The notes beneath the pieces were generated by a model. That model did not search any database, was not told the DNA's origin, and worked only from the letters and a program-made list of their open reading frames with translations. The translations under genes and the position numbers were made by a program. Shown piece after piece: positions 30,400 through 40,059 of a stretch of 64,000 nt of DNA; the first letter of the stretch is position 1; every line of letters begins with the position of its first letter. Origin of the DNA: Prorocentrum cordatum (lineage: Eukaryota; Sar; Dinophyceae; Prorocentrales; Prorocentraceae); NCBI GenBank assembly GCA_963575745.1, contig CAUYUJ010000736.1, forward strand, positions 447,501 through 511,500, written 5' to 3'.

Positions 30400-31860
30400 C
30401 GACGGGGGGCGGCCCGAGAGCGCGGCGGCCTTCGGAGCCCAGGCGGGGCGGCGCGACATCGCCGCGCTCGGCGCCACCGCCACCCGTCGCGAGGCGAGAC
30501 AGCGGCACCGAGCCGCCCGCGAGGCTGCCACCCAGCCCCTCGCGCAGGCTCGCGGCGAGCCTGGCTCCTGGAAGGACCGCGAGCTGGCGGCGAGGCCGGC
30601 GCTGCTGGCGCCGTTTGCCCGGGGGCGCGCTGCCCTCGGCCACCGCCGGAACGCCGCGCCGCGCGCTCAGCGAGTCCCGCCAGGCGGATTCGCCCACGCG
30701 CCCGCGGCGGACATCGCGCGGGCCTCTGCAGGCCCCGGCTCGGCAGAGGCGGCGCCGAGCCCACCTCGCGCGGAACCGCGCCGACCGTCGGCGCAGCTGG
30801 ACGCGGAGGCCCAGCGCTTGGACGCCTCGCCCCTCGCCGCCTGGCCGCCCCCCCATCCTGGCGAGGACATTTCTCGTCCTGATAGTGTTCCTCGCGCTGG
30901 CGACGACGCCGACGTTCGTCCAGATGTTGGCGCACTTCCTCGTGGCGCCGCTGGTGCTGGCCGTCGCCCCCAAGACGGCTCGGACGCGCAACAGGTGGGC
31001 GAGCGCGACCCGTGCCCCCACGCGCCCGACGCGCCCGAGGACGAGGACGGGAAGGCGGCGGAGCAGCCGCGCGACCGGGGATGCCCCGCGCTGCGCGGAG
31101 AGCACGGTCGCGCTGAGCAGGCCAATCCTATCGCGCTGTTCGCGCGGGCGCTCATCCGCTTCAAGAAGAGCATGCTGGCCCTCGGCGACGAAGACGAGAT
31201 CATCCTGACGGTCGCGACGGCGACCGCGCGAGCGGCTTTCGGCGGGGGCGACGGGCCCCACGCGGAGACGGACGATAGTTTCGCAGGCGCCAGCGCGTCG
31301 GAAGCGCCTTCTCGGGGCGCAGCTGTCCTTCATGCTGCTCTTCACCACCCCGATGCTCCCGACGCGCGCCTGGACTCCACGTCGGACGTGGCTCGCGCCA
31401 TGGAGGTGGGCGACGCCTCCTTGCCCAAGCGCACGCCCCTCCGCTTCGACGCGCCCCACCCCTTCGCCCCAAGCCTTGGCGCCGCCACCGCGAACGACGC
31501 CGCCGACGGGGAGGCGGAGGAGAGCGGCCCTCGGGCGCTTGCGGGAGATCCCCGTCTCCTTCGGAGCGCGCAGCAGACACCCGAGTGGCGCTGCAGGGGG
31601 CGAGGTTGGAGCTCTTCCTCGGCGAATCCTTCGTGCAGCAGCTCTGAGGTAGCAGCAGCCGACGAGCTAGACCCGTCACAGGACGGCCTCGATTATATGG
31701 CTCACGTCAGGGTCGACGGCACTGTGACTGCGCGGGGATTCCCTGCCGATCCGCGCTCCCGCGAGCGCCTCCATCTTCTGCCTGATCGCGGTCAGGCTCG
31801 CTCCCGCGGTTGTCGTCGCGCTCCTGGGCGCGCTCTCCGATATGTTCCGATATGCTCCTC
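30400..31860 (+). pseudogene. Frameshifted polytopic membrane-protein retrocopy
   Basis: Coding signal (very G/C-rich third positions) hops between frames. 30420-30850 reads a helix-prone Arg/Ala-rich segment (REARQRHRAAREAATQPLAQ). After an eight-C run at 30848 the signal shifts by one base into ILARTFLVLIVFLALATTP and TFVQMLAHFLVAPLVLAVAP. From about 31100 it returns to the first frame with PIALFARALIRFKKSMLALG, DEDEIILTVATATARAA. Near 31310 a shifted piece reads LGAQLSFMLLFTTPMLPTRA, and near 31768 another hydrophobic piece, IFCLIAVRLAPAVVVALLGA. With an SL relict 140 bases upstream and no evident introns, a decayed processed copy of a multi-pass membrane protein is the simplest reading. 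The family is not recognised; it might be channel- or transporter-like. Confidence 0.45.
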
Positions 31861-31945
31861 CTCCTCCTCCTCCTCGTTTTCCTCGTCTTCCTCCTCCTTT
31901 TCCTCCTCCTCCTCCTCCTCCTCCTCCTCCTCCTCCTCCTCCTCC
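31855..31945 (+). repeat. (CCT)n pyrimidine tract
   Basis: CTCCTCCTCC with TTTTCC interruptions, after the decayed membrane-protein region. Confidence 0.85.
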
Positions 31946-32069
31946 GCCATTCCTTTCCTTATAGAGAATTCCTCCTTGTCGCACTCAGAGGCAGGTCGAA
32001 CGAGCGGGCAGGGCGCTTCGCTTGGTATTTCTTCACACTGCATGGCCCTGAAGCTTTGTGATGTGCAGC

Positions 32070-32305
32070 AGATTCACATATTGAGGGTGGTCCATCTTCG
32101 AAATGTAGTTCTCGTGTTATCACCGCGTACATTCGTTTCTGTAGAGATAGTAAGCGCTTCACGGATGGAGGTAGGTTGGTTTTCAAAATGTGGCTCCCGC
32201 CTTAACGCCGCGCACACTCGTTTTCAGAGCTACACGGATGGAGGGTGGCTCCTTTTCCAAAATGCGGTTCTCGCATTAGCGCCGCGCACTCGCCTTACGA
32301 ATTTG
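32070..32305 (+). repeat. ~75-bp tandem repeat, three copies
   Basis: Units share GAGGGTGGTCCATCTTC-like, AAAATGTGGTTCTCG-like and GCCGCGCACACTCG-like words, near 32075, 32160 and 32232. Diverged. Confidence 0.65.
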
Positions 32306-32639
32306 CATCAGTCCCAAGGGTTCTCATAGTCATCGCCCCAGAATTGGTGTTCCAGCGCGATGTCGGAATGTCAGGGCGCAGCGGTCACGTTGAATCGCGG
32401 TGATGAAGTCCCATGGACATCGTTCTGGCACGATTCAGGATCGTCAAGACGCAATAGTAATGGTGAGTCGCGACGCTGAATTCCCAGAAATGGTGACCTG
32501 GCACAATTCTATAGTTTCAAACGTTTGCCTTCCAACGAGTCATGTCCTTCCGTGATATTGGATCCGTGGAGGAGCCTATGAAGAGAGAGTTCGAAGAGAT
32601 GATTTATTGCAATACTATTGATGGGTAGTGGATTTACAG

Positions 32640-32727
32640 TGGTCCTCCTCCTCCTCCTCCTGCTCCTCCTCCTTCTCCTCCTCCTCTTCCTCCTCCTCCT
32701 CCTCCTCCTCCTCCTCCTCCCCCTCCT
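32640..32727 (+). repeat. (CCT)n pyrimidine tract
   Basis: CTCCTCCTCC tract; Ser-, Leu- or Glu-rich frames across it are by-products. Confidence 0.85.
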
Positions 32728-32947
32728 CGTCACCTGACAGCCTCCTTCGTCGCCCAGGAGCCTGCCGGAAGTTTTTACGAAAGCGCCGAGGGATTCCGAG
32801 GTGTGGTCTGTCCACGGGGAGTCCGGCGCAGCCCGCCATGCTCCGGAGGGGGGCGTCGACCCTCTTTTATGAGCGCCCCCGCTACATTTACGGTAAGTTC
32901 ATGCCGCGTGGAGCGAATTGCGCGCGCCACTGGAAAGTCGCAATCGC

Positions 32948-33010
32948 TCAAGGTTGAACAATCCACGCGGTGGCAGAGACCCACACGCAAGTCGTTATGA
33001 CACGAAGTTG
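32948..33010 (+). repeat. Short dispersed repeat (partner at 52203-52270)
   Basis: AGGTTGAACAATCCACGCGG then CAGAGACCCACACGC resembles AGGGTTGAATGATCCGCGCGG then CAGAAACCCACGCCTGG at 52203. Direct orientation. Confidence 0.5.
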
Positions 33011-33289
33011 CCGTACCCTCTATGGACGCCCGCGCTATCGATGCATGCGCAGACTGCCCCCCAGATGGAGGGGCATGAAGAAGCGCCGGTTGCCAGTACG
33101 GCTTGACATGGTTTGGTAGCGATGGCGTCCAGAGCTATCCCCAGACATGCCGCGGACAGCGATTGAATGTTTCCCTGGTAAGGGTTTGGGCCCAAGGTTC
33201 TCTTGATGTTGTCGGGCCTGTGATCTGAGACCGCAGGGGGCGTCGAGCAGGGGGCCTCCGATGTCCAACATGGTGTAGGGGAGGGGGTG

Positions 33290-33720
33290 GCGTTTTGCCT
33301 GAGACATCTTCACACGGGCTTGGGATGCTGGAGGAGCTGTTTTTACAACGCTGGTTCTACAGATAAGCTGTTGTCTGAGACATCCTCAGGTCATTGAGAT
33401 CTTGACTTCTTTCGCGAAGTTGCAAGCGTATTCAAGGATGAGGCTCCCGCATGAGACATCCTCACCGAAATTGCGATGGCCAAACAGGTGGGTTCCGACG
33501 TCATTGAACAATAATGCTGTTTTCGTTGCAGTAATATTCTGAATTTGGACATGTCCAGAAAGCTTGCGACTTCGGCGTGCTTCAAGAACGGGGCTCTCAC
33601 CTCAGACATGAAAATAAGGTGTTCAAAGATGTGTACACATACGTCGATGTGTGTGCTATGAGCTCGTATGTAAAAATGCAGTTGTCGCTCCAGACATGTT
33701 CAGAAAGATGAAATGCACAA
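33290..33720 (+). repeat. Degenerate repeat with TGAGACATCCTCA core
   Basis: TGAGACATCTTCA (33302), TGAGACATCCTCA (33378), TGAGACATCCTCA (33452), TCAGACATG (33602) and CCAGACATGTTCA (33691) mark irregular units of 70-150 bases. The same core occurs in the CGAGACATCCTC units at 14940-15310 and 16430-16790. Confidence 0.5.
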
Positions 33721-34029
33721 CGAACTTACAGATGTGCGGCTTCCTACAAAAGGAGGTTATCCTAAGAGATATCCTAACACGATGGAAGCGTCGAAAGAAC
33801 TGGTGTCCGACGTCTTTGGGGGTTCTCTCGGAGGAGGAGCAGGAGGAGGAGGAGGGAGAAGGAGGATGAGCAGGAAGAGTACGATAAATGAGGAGGAGGA
33901 GGCGGAGGAGGAAGAGGGACTAGGAAGAAGAAGAATTAAAGGAACAAGAAGAATTAAAGGAATAATTCCCCAATCAGAGCTTGACTCTGTAGGGGTCCTA
34001 GCGGATTTAAGGGTAGGTGAGGTGTGCCG

Positions 34030-34345
34030 CCGATTCGGTGGCCGGGCCCGGGTGCCCGGGTGCCCGGGTGCCCGGGTTCGCCGCCGATTCAGTGGCCGGG
34101 CCCGGGTGCCCGGATGCCCGGGTGCCCGGGTGCCCGGGTGACGGGTGCCCCGTGCCCAGGTGGGTGCCCGGGTGCCGGATGCCCGGGTGCCCGGTGCTTT
34201 GTAGCCCTATAGCCTTGCAGCCCTATATCCCTATCGCCCTATAGCCCTATAGCCCGATAACCCATATAGCCATATAGCCATATGGCTCATATAGCGCCAA
34301 AGAGCCCATATACCCCTGTAGCCCTATAGCCCTACAGCTCTAAAA
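34030..34345 (+). repeat. Two octamer arrays: GTGCCCGG then CCCTATAG
   Basis: 34030-34200 is built of GTGCCCGG repeats around GCCGATTCGGTGGCCGGGC blocks. 34200-34340 switches to CCCTATAGCCCTATAGCC and CATATAGC variants. The second resembles, but is not, the complement of the plant/dinoflagellate telomere heptamer. Internal position and irregularity argue against a telomere. Confidence 0.8.
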
Positions 34346-34383
34346 AGATTATGATTGGGGTTTTTTCTCTGGTATCATATGAT

Positions 34384-34425
34384 TCAGAAGAAGAAGAAGA
34401 AGAAGAAGAAGAAGAAGAGGAGGAA
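34384..34425 (+). repeat. (GAA)n microsatellite
   Basis: About 12 GAA triplets followed by GAGGAGG. Confidence 0.85.
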
Positions 34426-34951
34426 TGGGGATAAGTGAGGGCGAGAAGGAAGAGGAGGAGGCTCCAGATAACCCTAAAAGTCCCCAGGCACCAGTCCCAG
34501 GAGGCTCAGGAAGCTCCAGGAGGTCCCAGGATGATGACGATCACTGCGAGGAAGTCTGGTGCCGAGGGACCGCGCAAGAGCACGCAGCCCAGTAAAGCAC
34601 AGAACATCATGGAGAAAGTATGGCACGCCCTGGTAACGCATGCAGATCATAGCGTTGTTGGACTTTAGTTCCAGGCGGGGAGGAGAACTGGACCCAGGGA
34701 ACGGGCCCAGACCTCGGAGAGTCCACCGTTCGAAAAAGCCACTGCGCCTGATGTCTGGGCCCTCGGAGTCGACCCCCCTGGGCCTTCCCCTGAGAGCGCT
34801 CTGACCAGGATCTCGAGTCGCATCCAGCCGTGGCGACGAGGATGCCCCCCTCTCTCCAGATGGCGCAGTGGAGTAGGAGGCGGAGAAGGCGGGGGTCGGA
34901 CAGTGTCCTCTGACAGGTATGGATGAACCTGACCGCCTCTGCGCCTGGCAG

Positions 34952-35003
34952 ACTGTGTGCGGAGCTGTCGGTGTTCGAGAAGACAGCCACGCGCATGGCC
35001 GAG
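34952..35003 (+). CDS. Glycosidase gene, penultimate-but-one exon
   Basis: Short exon after a pyrimidine-rich acceptor (GCCTCTGCGCCTGGCAG). It reads LCAELSVFEKTATRMAE; the KtaTRmaEa pattern is the family's K-x-x-x-R-x-x-E-A block. It ends at 35003, where GAG meets GCTTGC, a GC-type donor. Joining directly to 35418 gives an uninterrupted EA-GLFGF continuation in the correct phase. The same five bases, GAGGC, flank both splice points, which is common for dinoflagellate introns. The exact 5' boundary could instead be the AG at 34963. Confidence 0.6.
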
Positions 35004-35417
35004 GCTTGCTGCTGCTTTTACCCTCTCATTCCTGATCGCCCTCCCCAGATCAGGGGGGAGGCGGCAGAGGAGAAGGAAGAGCGGGAGGAGGAGGAGGAGG
35101 AGGAGGAGGGGGAGAAGGAGGAGGAGGAGGAGGAGGGAGGAGAGCAGCAGCAGAAGAGGGAGAGGAGAGCGAAGGGGAGGAGAGGGGCGAACGGGGGATG
35201 AGGAGGAGGAGGAGGAGGAGGAGGAGGATGGGGAGGAGGAGGAGGGAGGAGGAGGAGGAGGAGGAGGGAGGAGGAGGGAGGGAGGGAGGAGGAGGAGGAG
35301 GAGGAGGAGGAGGAGGAGGGAGGAGAGAGAAGGGAAGAGAAAGGGGGCATTGAGGGAAGAGGTGGGTGGAGGAGGCGGGAGGAGGAAGGAGCCGAAGGGG
35401 TAGGAGCGGAGAGCGAG
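35004..35417 (+). repeat. GC-AG intron made largely of (GGA)n
   Basis: The 414-base intron between two glycosidase exons begins GCTTGCTGC and ends GAGAGCGAG. Most of it (35060-35330) is GAGGAGGAGG. Glu-rich open frames here are intronic. Confidence 0.6.
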
Positions 35418-35532
35418 GCCGGCTTGTTCGGCTTCTCCCCCGTCGACCCGGGCCAGGGCGCGACAGCGCCCGCCTCCCAGTGGGCGATGGACAAACTGGG
35501 GGAGTGGGTGCTGCCCGAGGACCCTCGCCGGA
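35418..35532 (+). CDS. Glycosidase gene, penultimate exon
   Basis: Reads AGLFGFSPVDPGQGATA then SQWAMDKLGEWVLPEDPRR. W-x-x-x-K-L-G-x-W-V-x-P is the expected DUF5054 block after R-x-x-E-A. Third positions are almost all G or C. It ends one base into a codon at 35532, before GCAAGAGG (a GC donor). The next exon at 39666 starts with GT, completing the codon AGT, so the reading passes smoothly to SLHGVSSG. A +frame continuing past the donor (RRSKRRRTVV) would stop at about 35587 and lacks the family's C-terminus. Confidence 0.65.
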
Positions 35533-35579
35533 GCAAGAGGAGGAGGACGGTGGTAGGAGGAAAGGGCCCAGACCCCCTC

Positions 35580-36840
35580 GAGCCGTGAAAAAACATGACG
35601 GGAGGTTTTTTCTATTTGTCGGCCTTCAAACGACTCGGGACGAGAAGCCGGTTCCGGGGAATGGGTCGAGACCGGGACCTTTGAGGTCGACGTCATGAAA
35701 AGAACCAAAAATGCAGTCAGGGATCTGGGGAGGAGGAAAAGAGGAAGCGGGAGAGGGAAACGGGGAAGAGGAGGAGCAGGATGACCATAGTAAACTCGGG
35801 ATGCACCAGTGGTGCTACAGTTCACCCTCCCGTCTCGAGCCCCCTCCTCACAGGTCCCTGCAGGCCCTTCCTGTTCACTACAAGAAGCGCACCCATGAGA
35901 GACCGGCACCCCACGGGCCTGCCTTGCCACTCAGGCGAGGGCCTCGGTCTGAAGCGGAATTGCCCTGCACCTTGCGCCGTCCGCTCGTCTGCAGGCCTCG
36001 GCGGTGACGCCGAGGAGATCCGGAAGGGCCTGGGGACGCTCCGCAGGTCTCATGCAGGAGCGCCCTGCAGGTCCCGCATGGGCGTCCTCGAGGCCTGGCG
36101 GGACCGAAATCCAGGACCTGCAGCGATGTTTCAGTAAGGATTTGCAGCCAGGCCATCAGCGTGGCGGATGGCACGTGTTGGGCTGTGCAGAAGCGGGGGG
36201 CGGGGGGGGGCGGTGGCGGCGAGGACCAGAGCACCTGACTGACGAAACTACCCCAGTACTCCGCACGCCTCCTCTTCTCCCTCGGTCGCCTCTCCCCCAT
36301 ATCTCCTTCCCTTTCTCCCTCCTCCTGCATTCCCCCTCCCCCTCTCCCCCATCCCTCCTCATCCTCCTCGGCCTGGTCATCCTCCCCCTCATCACCTTCC
36401 TCCCCGGCCCTTCCTCATCCCACCCGCACCCTCCCCTCCCACCCCCGTCCTCCCTTCCTCCCCTCCCGCCTCCCCCACCCCTCCACCCCTCCCCCTCTTC
36501 CCGCTGAAGACCGGGGATCTGCAGCCGGCGTATGTCATCGTGTGTCCCGCTTGCCTCGCAGAGAGGACGTCGTCGATGGCGGAAGCAGAGGCCCGCTGCT
36601 CGGAGGACCCCGACCCGCCAGCCGGAGTTCGACCCAGACCTCCAGCATCGCCAGAAACAATGCGTGCGCTGTCTCAGCAGATTCTGGCGCACCGAGAACA
36701 GCCCTGGACCCCCGAACATAGGAATAATCGTTTGCGAGGGGGGCAACGAAAAATTACCCTGTGACGTACCCAACCCGTTTGCATCAATGGAAACGAGGAG
36801 TTGGTCGAAACTTGTATGGACAATCAACTTGATGTATAAG
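35580..36840. other. Intronic sequence with repeat B and CT-rich tract
   Basis: 35585-35690 is a reversed repeat B fragment. 35800-35880 (TCACCCTCCCGTC and flanks) has a relative near 50615. A + frame at 35900-36137 (GLGGDAEEIRKGLGTLRRSH) is coherent but isolated. 36240-36500 is CT-rich. Confidence 0.4.
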
Positions 36841-36849
36841 CTACTTGGG

Positions 36850-38095
36850 AGGCGTCACTGTGCTGGGCCCCGCAAGCAGGCCTCGAAAGTGGCGACAGTT
36901 TCACAGATCGCAGCCCCCCAGGGATGGCGAGGTCTAATTTGAATCTGCGTGTGGCGTCACTGTGCTGGGCCCCCCAGCAGGCCTCGAAAGTGGCGACAGT
37001 TTCACAGATCGCAGCCCCCCAGGGATGGCGACAGTTTCACAGATCAGCAGCAGGGATGGCGAAGGAATTGGTGGGTGTACCCACTGTGCTGGGCCCCCCA
37101 GCAGGCCTCGAAAGTGGCGACAGTTTCACAGATCGCAGCCCCCCAGGGATGGCGAGGTCTAATTTGAAACTGTGCTGGGCCCCCCAGCAGGCCTCGAAAG
37201 TGGCGACAGTTTCACAGATCGCAGCCCCCCAGGGATGGCGAGGTCTAATTTGAACCCACTGTGCTGGGCCCCCCAGCAGGCCTCGAAAGTGGCGACAGTT
37301 TCACAGATCCCAGGATGGGTCCCATTTGAGTCCGCCGTGGGTACCCACTGGGCCCCCAGCAGCCTCGAAAGTGGCGACAGTTTCACAGATCGCAGCCCCC
37401 CAGGGATGGCGAGGTCCATTTGAGTCCGCCGTGGTACCCACTGTGCTGGGCCCCCCAGCAGGCCTCGAAAGTGGCGACAGTTTCACAGATCGCAGCCCCC
37501 CAGGGATGGCGAGGTCTAATTTGAGTCCGCCGGGTACCCACTGTGCTGGGCCCCCCAGCAGGCCTCGAAAGTGGCGACAGTTTCACAGATCGCAGCCCCC
37601 CAGGGATGGCGAGGTCCCATTTGAGTCCGCCGTGGGTACCCACTGTGCTGGGCCCCCCAGCAGGCCGCGAAAGTGGCGACAGCTGGCAGCCCCCCAGGGA
37701 TGGCGAGGTCCCAGGTACCCACTGTGCTGGGCCCCCCAGCAGCCCTCGAAAGTGGCGACAGTTTCACAGATCGCAGCCCCCCAGGGATGGCGAGGTCTAA
37801 TTTAAATCTGCGGTGGGTACCCACTGTGCTGGGCCCCTCAGCAGGCCTCGAAAGTGGCGACAGTTTCACAGATCGCAGCCCCCCAGGGATGGCGAGGTCA
37901 CATTTGGGTCCGCCATGGGTACCCACTGTGCTGGGCCCCCCAGCAGGCCTCGAAAGTGGCGACAGTTTCACAGATCGCAGCCCCCCAGGGATGGCGAGGT
38001 CCCATGTGAGTCCGCCGTGGGTACCCACTGCGCTGGGCCCCCCAGCAGGCCTCGAAAGTGGCGACAGTTTCACAGATCGCAGCCCCCCAGCTGGC
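36850..38095 (+). repeat. ~100-bp satellite, 13 copies, inside an intron
   Basis: Unit: CCACTGTGCTGGGCCCCCCA, GCAGGCCTCGAAAGTGGCGA, CAGTTTCACAGATCGCAGCC, CCCCAGGGATGGCGAGGTC and a variable TTTGAGTCCGCCGTGGGTA part. Copies start near 36860, 36960, 37088, 37171, 37261, 37345, 37440, 37542, 37647, 37726, 37827, 37928 and 38029. Cores are nearly identical; length changes come from deletions in the variable part. Translations of the array are by-products. It sits in the 4.1-kb intron before the last glycosidase exon. Confidence 0.92.
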
Positions 38096-38169
38096 ACGCA
38101 GCGACGAGCGAGGCGAAAGTCAGGGGGGAAGAGAGGGACTGGAGGGGGTGGGAAGGAGACGCGCGAGCA

Positions 38170-38215
38170 GTGCTCTATTCAAAACGAGAACCCAACGCAG
38201 GAGGGTTGGGAAAAA
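38170..38215 (+). repeat. Short dispersed repeat (partner at 39120-39170)
   Basis: TATTCAAAACGAGAACCCAA then GGAGGGTTGGGAAA resembles GATTCAAAGCAAGAACCCAA then CAGGATGGCTGGGAAA near 39124. Confidence 0.55.
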
Positions 38216-38354
38216 AAACAGCACCAAGAACAAAAAGGAACAACTCGAACAATTCAAAACAGGTAGACAGACAAACGTGCTACAACTAAATTGCAAAACC
38301 GAAGACAAACAATGTTAGCCAGCGTGGAGCACAAACAGTAAGTTATTGCACTGT

Positions 38355-38720
38355 GGATGTGTAAGCTATGTGCTGCAAGCTATGTGCTGCAAGCGATGTT
38401 GTGCAGTATACGTGTTGCAAGCCAGAGGCGGCCACGAGGCTGCCACGTGCGGCTACGTGGCGAAACCTCGCCAGAGCCACCCAACGCACGAGGCGGCCAC
38501 GAGGAGGTTACGGGCGGCAACGTGGCGAAACCTCGCAGGACCCACTGAATTCCTTTTTATATTGATAATATAGAGAGAGATAAAGAAAAACAACATGTAA
38601 GCACTGCTTTGCGAAAAAACAAGCACACACCCAGTAAGCAGGCATCAACACAAGCATGCACACAAACAAACAAACCAACCAACCAACCAGCAAACAAACA
38701 AACAAGCAAACAACAATAAC
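38355..38720 (+). repeat. Several short tandem repeats
   Basis: GCTATGTGCTGCAA units (38367-38415), a ~65-base unit with GGCCACGAGG and GGCGAAACCTCGC (38425-38545), then an (AAAC)n / (AACC)n tract at 38660-38715. Confidence 0.75.
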
Positions 38721-39450
38721 AACATGTGAAGGAGAGGGTGCGCCGAAATGGTGCGGAGAAGGCATGCGGGCGCAAATACTGGGGCCTCAGGCGGAGCTCA
38801 CTAGGGGGCCGCGAGACGTGTAAGGGGTGTGCCGACGAATGGGGACGTTGATGATGAGGAGGACGATGAGGACGCGCGGAGGGTTGAGGCAGGGACGCGG
38901 AGGAGGGGGACCTCCCTTGTTCATCCCGTTTCGTCCCCCTCCGCGTGTCTCCCTCGCCTCCCGGGGTAGCCCCCCCTTTCGGCTAGTGGCGCCACCTTTC
39001 AATACCGGACCTGCCTCCCTGTTTGGGGGGGCAGGGCTGGGAACGGCTTCAGGACAACACATAATCAGCCGATAGCAGCAGCAGGAGGATGAGGAGAGGA
39101 GAAGAAGAACGCGGGGCCCTGCTGATTCAAAGCAAGAACCCAACACCACAGGATGGCTGGGAAACGAGAACTAGAATGGGAAGGTACCCTGAGCTTCGAC
39201 GGTGCGAAGAAGAAATGGAACCTCCCAAACCATCCTGGACCCCCATCGGTCTGCGGCACTTCTCGAGCCAGATCGACCTGTGAGGCTCCCCCGGGGCCTG
39301 CAAAACCGTGCGACGGCGCCCGGAACGAAACAGCCGGGGCGGATCCGATTGGCCTTCGACTCCGTGCCGGCGCGGCCCGATGCGCGGCTCAGTCTCCTGG
39401 CTCGATGCTGGCTGATCCTGCTGCACCAGGACAGGTCGGCCACGCGCAGA

Positions 39451-39600
39451 GGGGGCTAGGGGCAGGGGGGAAGGCTTCGTGGAAGCACCCCTGCTTCGTA
39501 GAGGGCGCGGGCCGTCTCTGCAGATGGAATGCCCGCGCCTTCTGAGAAGCAGCCTCCTTCTAGAAAGCCCTCCCCCATCCCCTCTACCCCTTGTGCGCAC
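39451..39600. mobile_element. Hairpin element (partner at 55293-55420)
   Basis: GGAAGGCTTC, then a hairpin of AGGGCGCGGGCC and GCCCGCGCCTTCTGAGAAGC, then AGCCTCCTTCTAGAAAGCCC. The order and words match 55293-55420. A small foldback family in which the inner hairpin is flanked by GCTTC/GAAGC words. Confidence 0.65.
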
Positions 39601-39665
39601 CGCCAGACAGGATCTGGATCGGGATCAGGACACCGATCCGCCAAGATCGGGGAAACGTTCCTGAG

Positions 39666-39967
39666 GTCTGCACGGCGTGAGCAGCGGGATCAGCTTCGCG
39701 CGCACAGACGGCAGCAGCCTGTTCGTGGAGACGCTGGACGCTTCCATTGTCTCCTGGGGCGGCCCGGACCCCTATCCGACCCCGGTCCACGAGCAGCCTG
39801 ACTGGAGTCGGGGTGCGAACTTCGTCTTGTGGGATAACCTCTGGAACACGAACTACATTTTCTGGTGGCCGTACGACACCCCGCCCGACCGACCGCACGA
39901 CGACTTCCGCTTCCGCTTCGTCCTGCACTTCCGCGAGGCCCGCGCGCCGACGGACGCGTTTGTGTGA
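39666..39967 (+). CDS. Glycosidase gene, terminal exon
   Basis: Acceptor CCTGAG|GT; the frame reads LHGVSSGISFARTDGSS, FVETLDASIVSWGGPDPYP, and then the C-terminal family signature NLWNTNYIFWWPYDTPPD and DFRFRFVLHF, ending with TGA at 39965-39967. N-x-W-x-T-N-[YF] followed by an F-R-F beta-strand near the C-terminus is characteristic of DUF5054 / GH38-like proteins. Codons are strongly G/C-ending. Its phase fits the exon at 35418-35532 exactly. Nothing after the stop looks like further coding for this protein. Confidence 0.7.
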
Positions 39968-40059
39968 GAGGGCATGGCCGCGAGCGTCGCGGCGGATCAT
40001 GCCCGCGGCTTTGCAACCCTCCCCACTCCAGGGGTGCAAGCGTGGCTGTTCTTGCTGGA

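Noticed and set aside
34200-34345. Telomere
   Set aside because: The unit is CCCTATAG, not a known telomere heptamer. It is irregular, internal and directly next to another octamer array.
36924-38289. Repeated open frames (AGLESGDSFTDRSPPG and its minus counterpart)
   Set aside because: Translations of the 13-copy satellite; open in several frames on both strands because of the unit length and composition.
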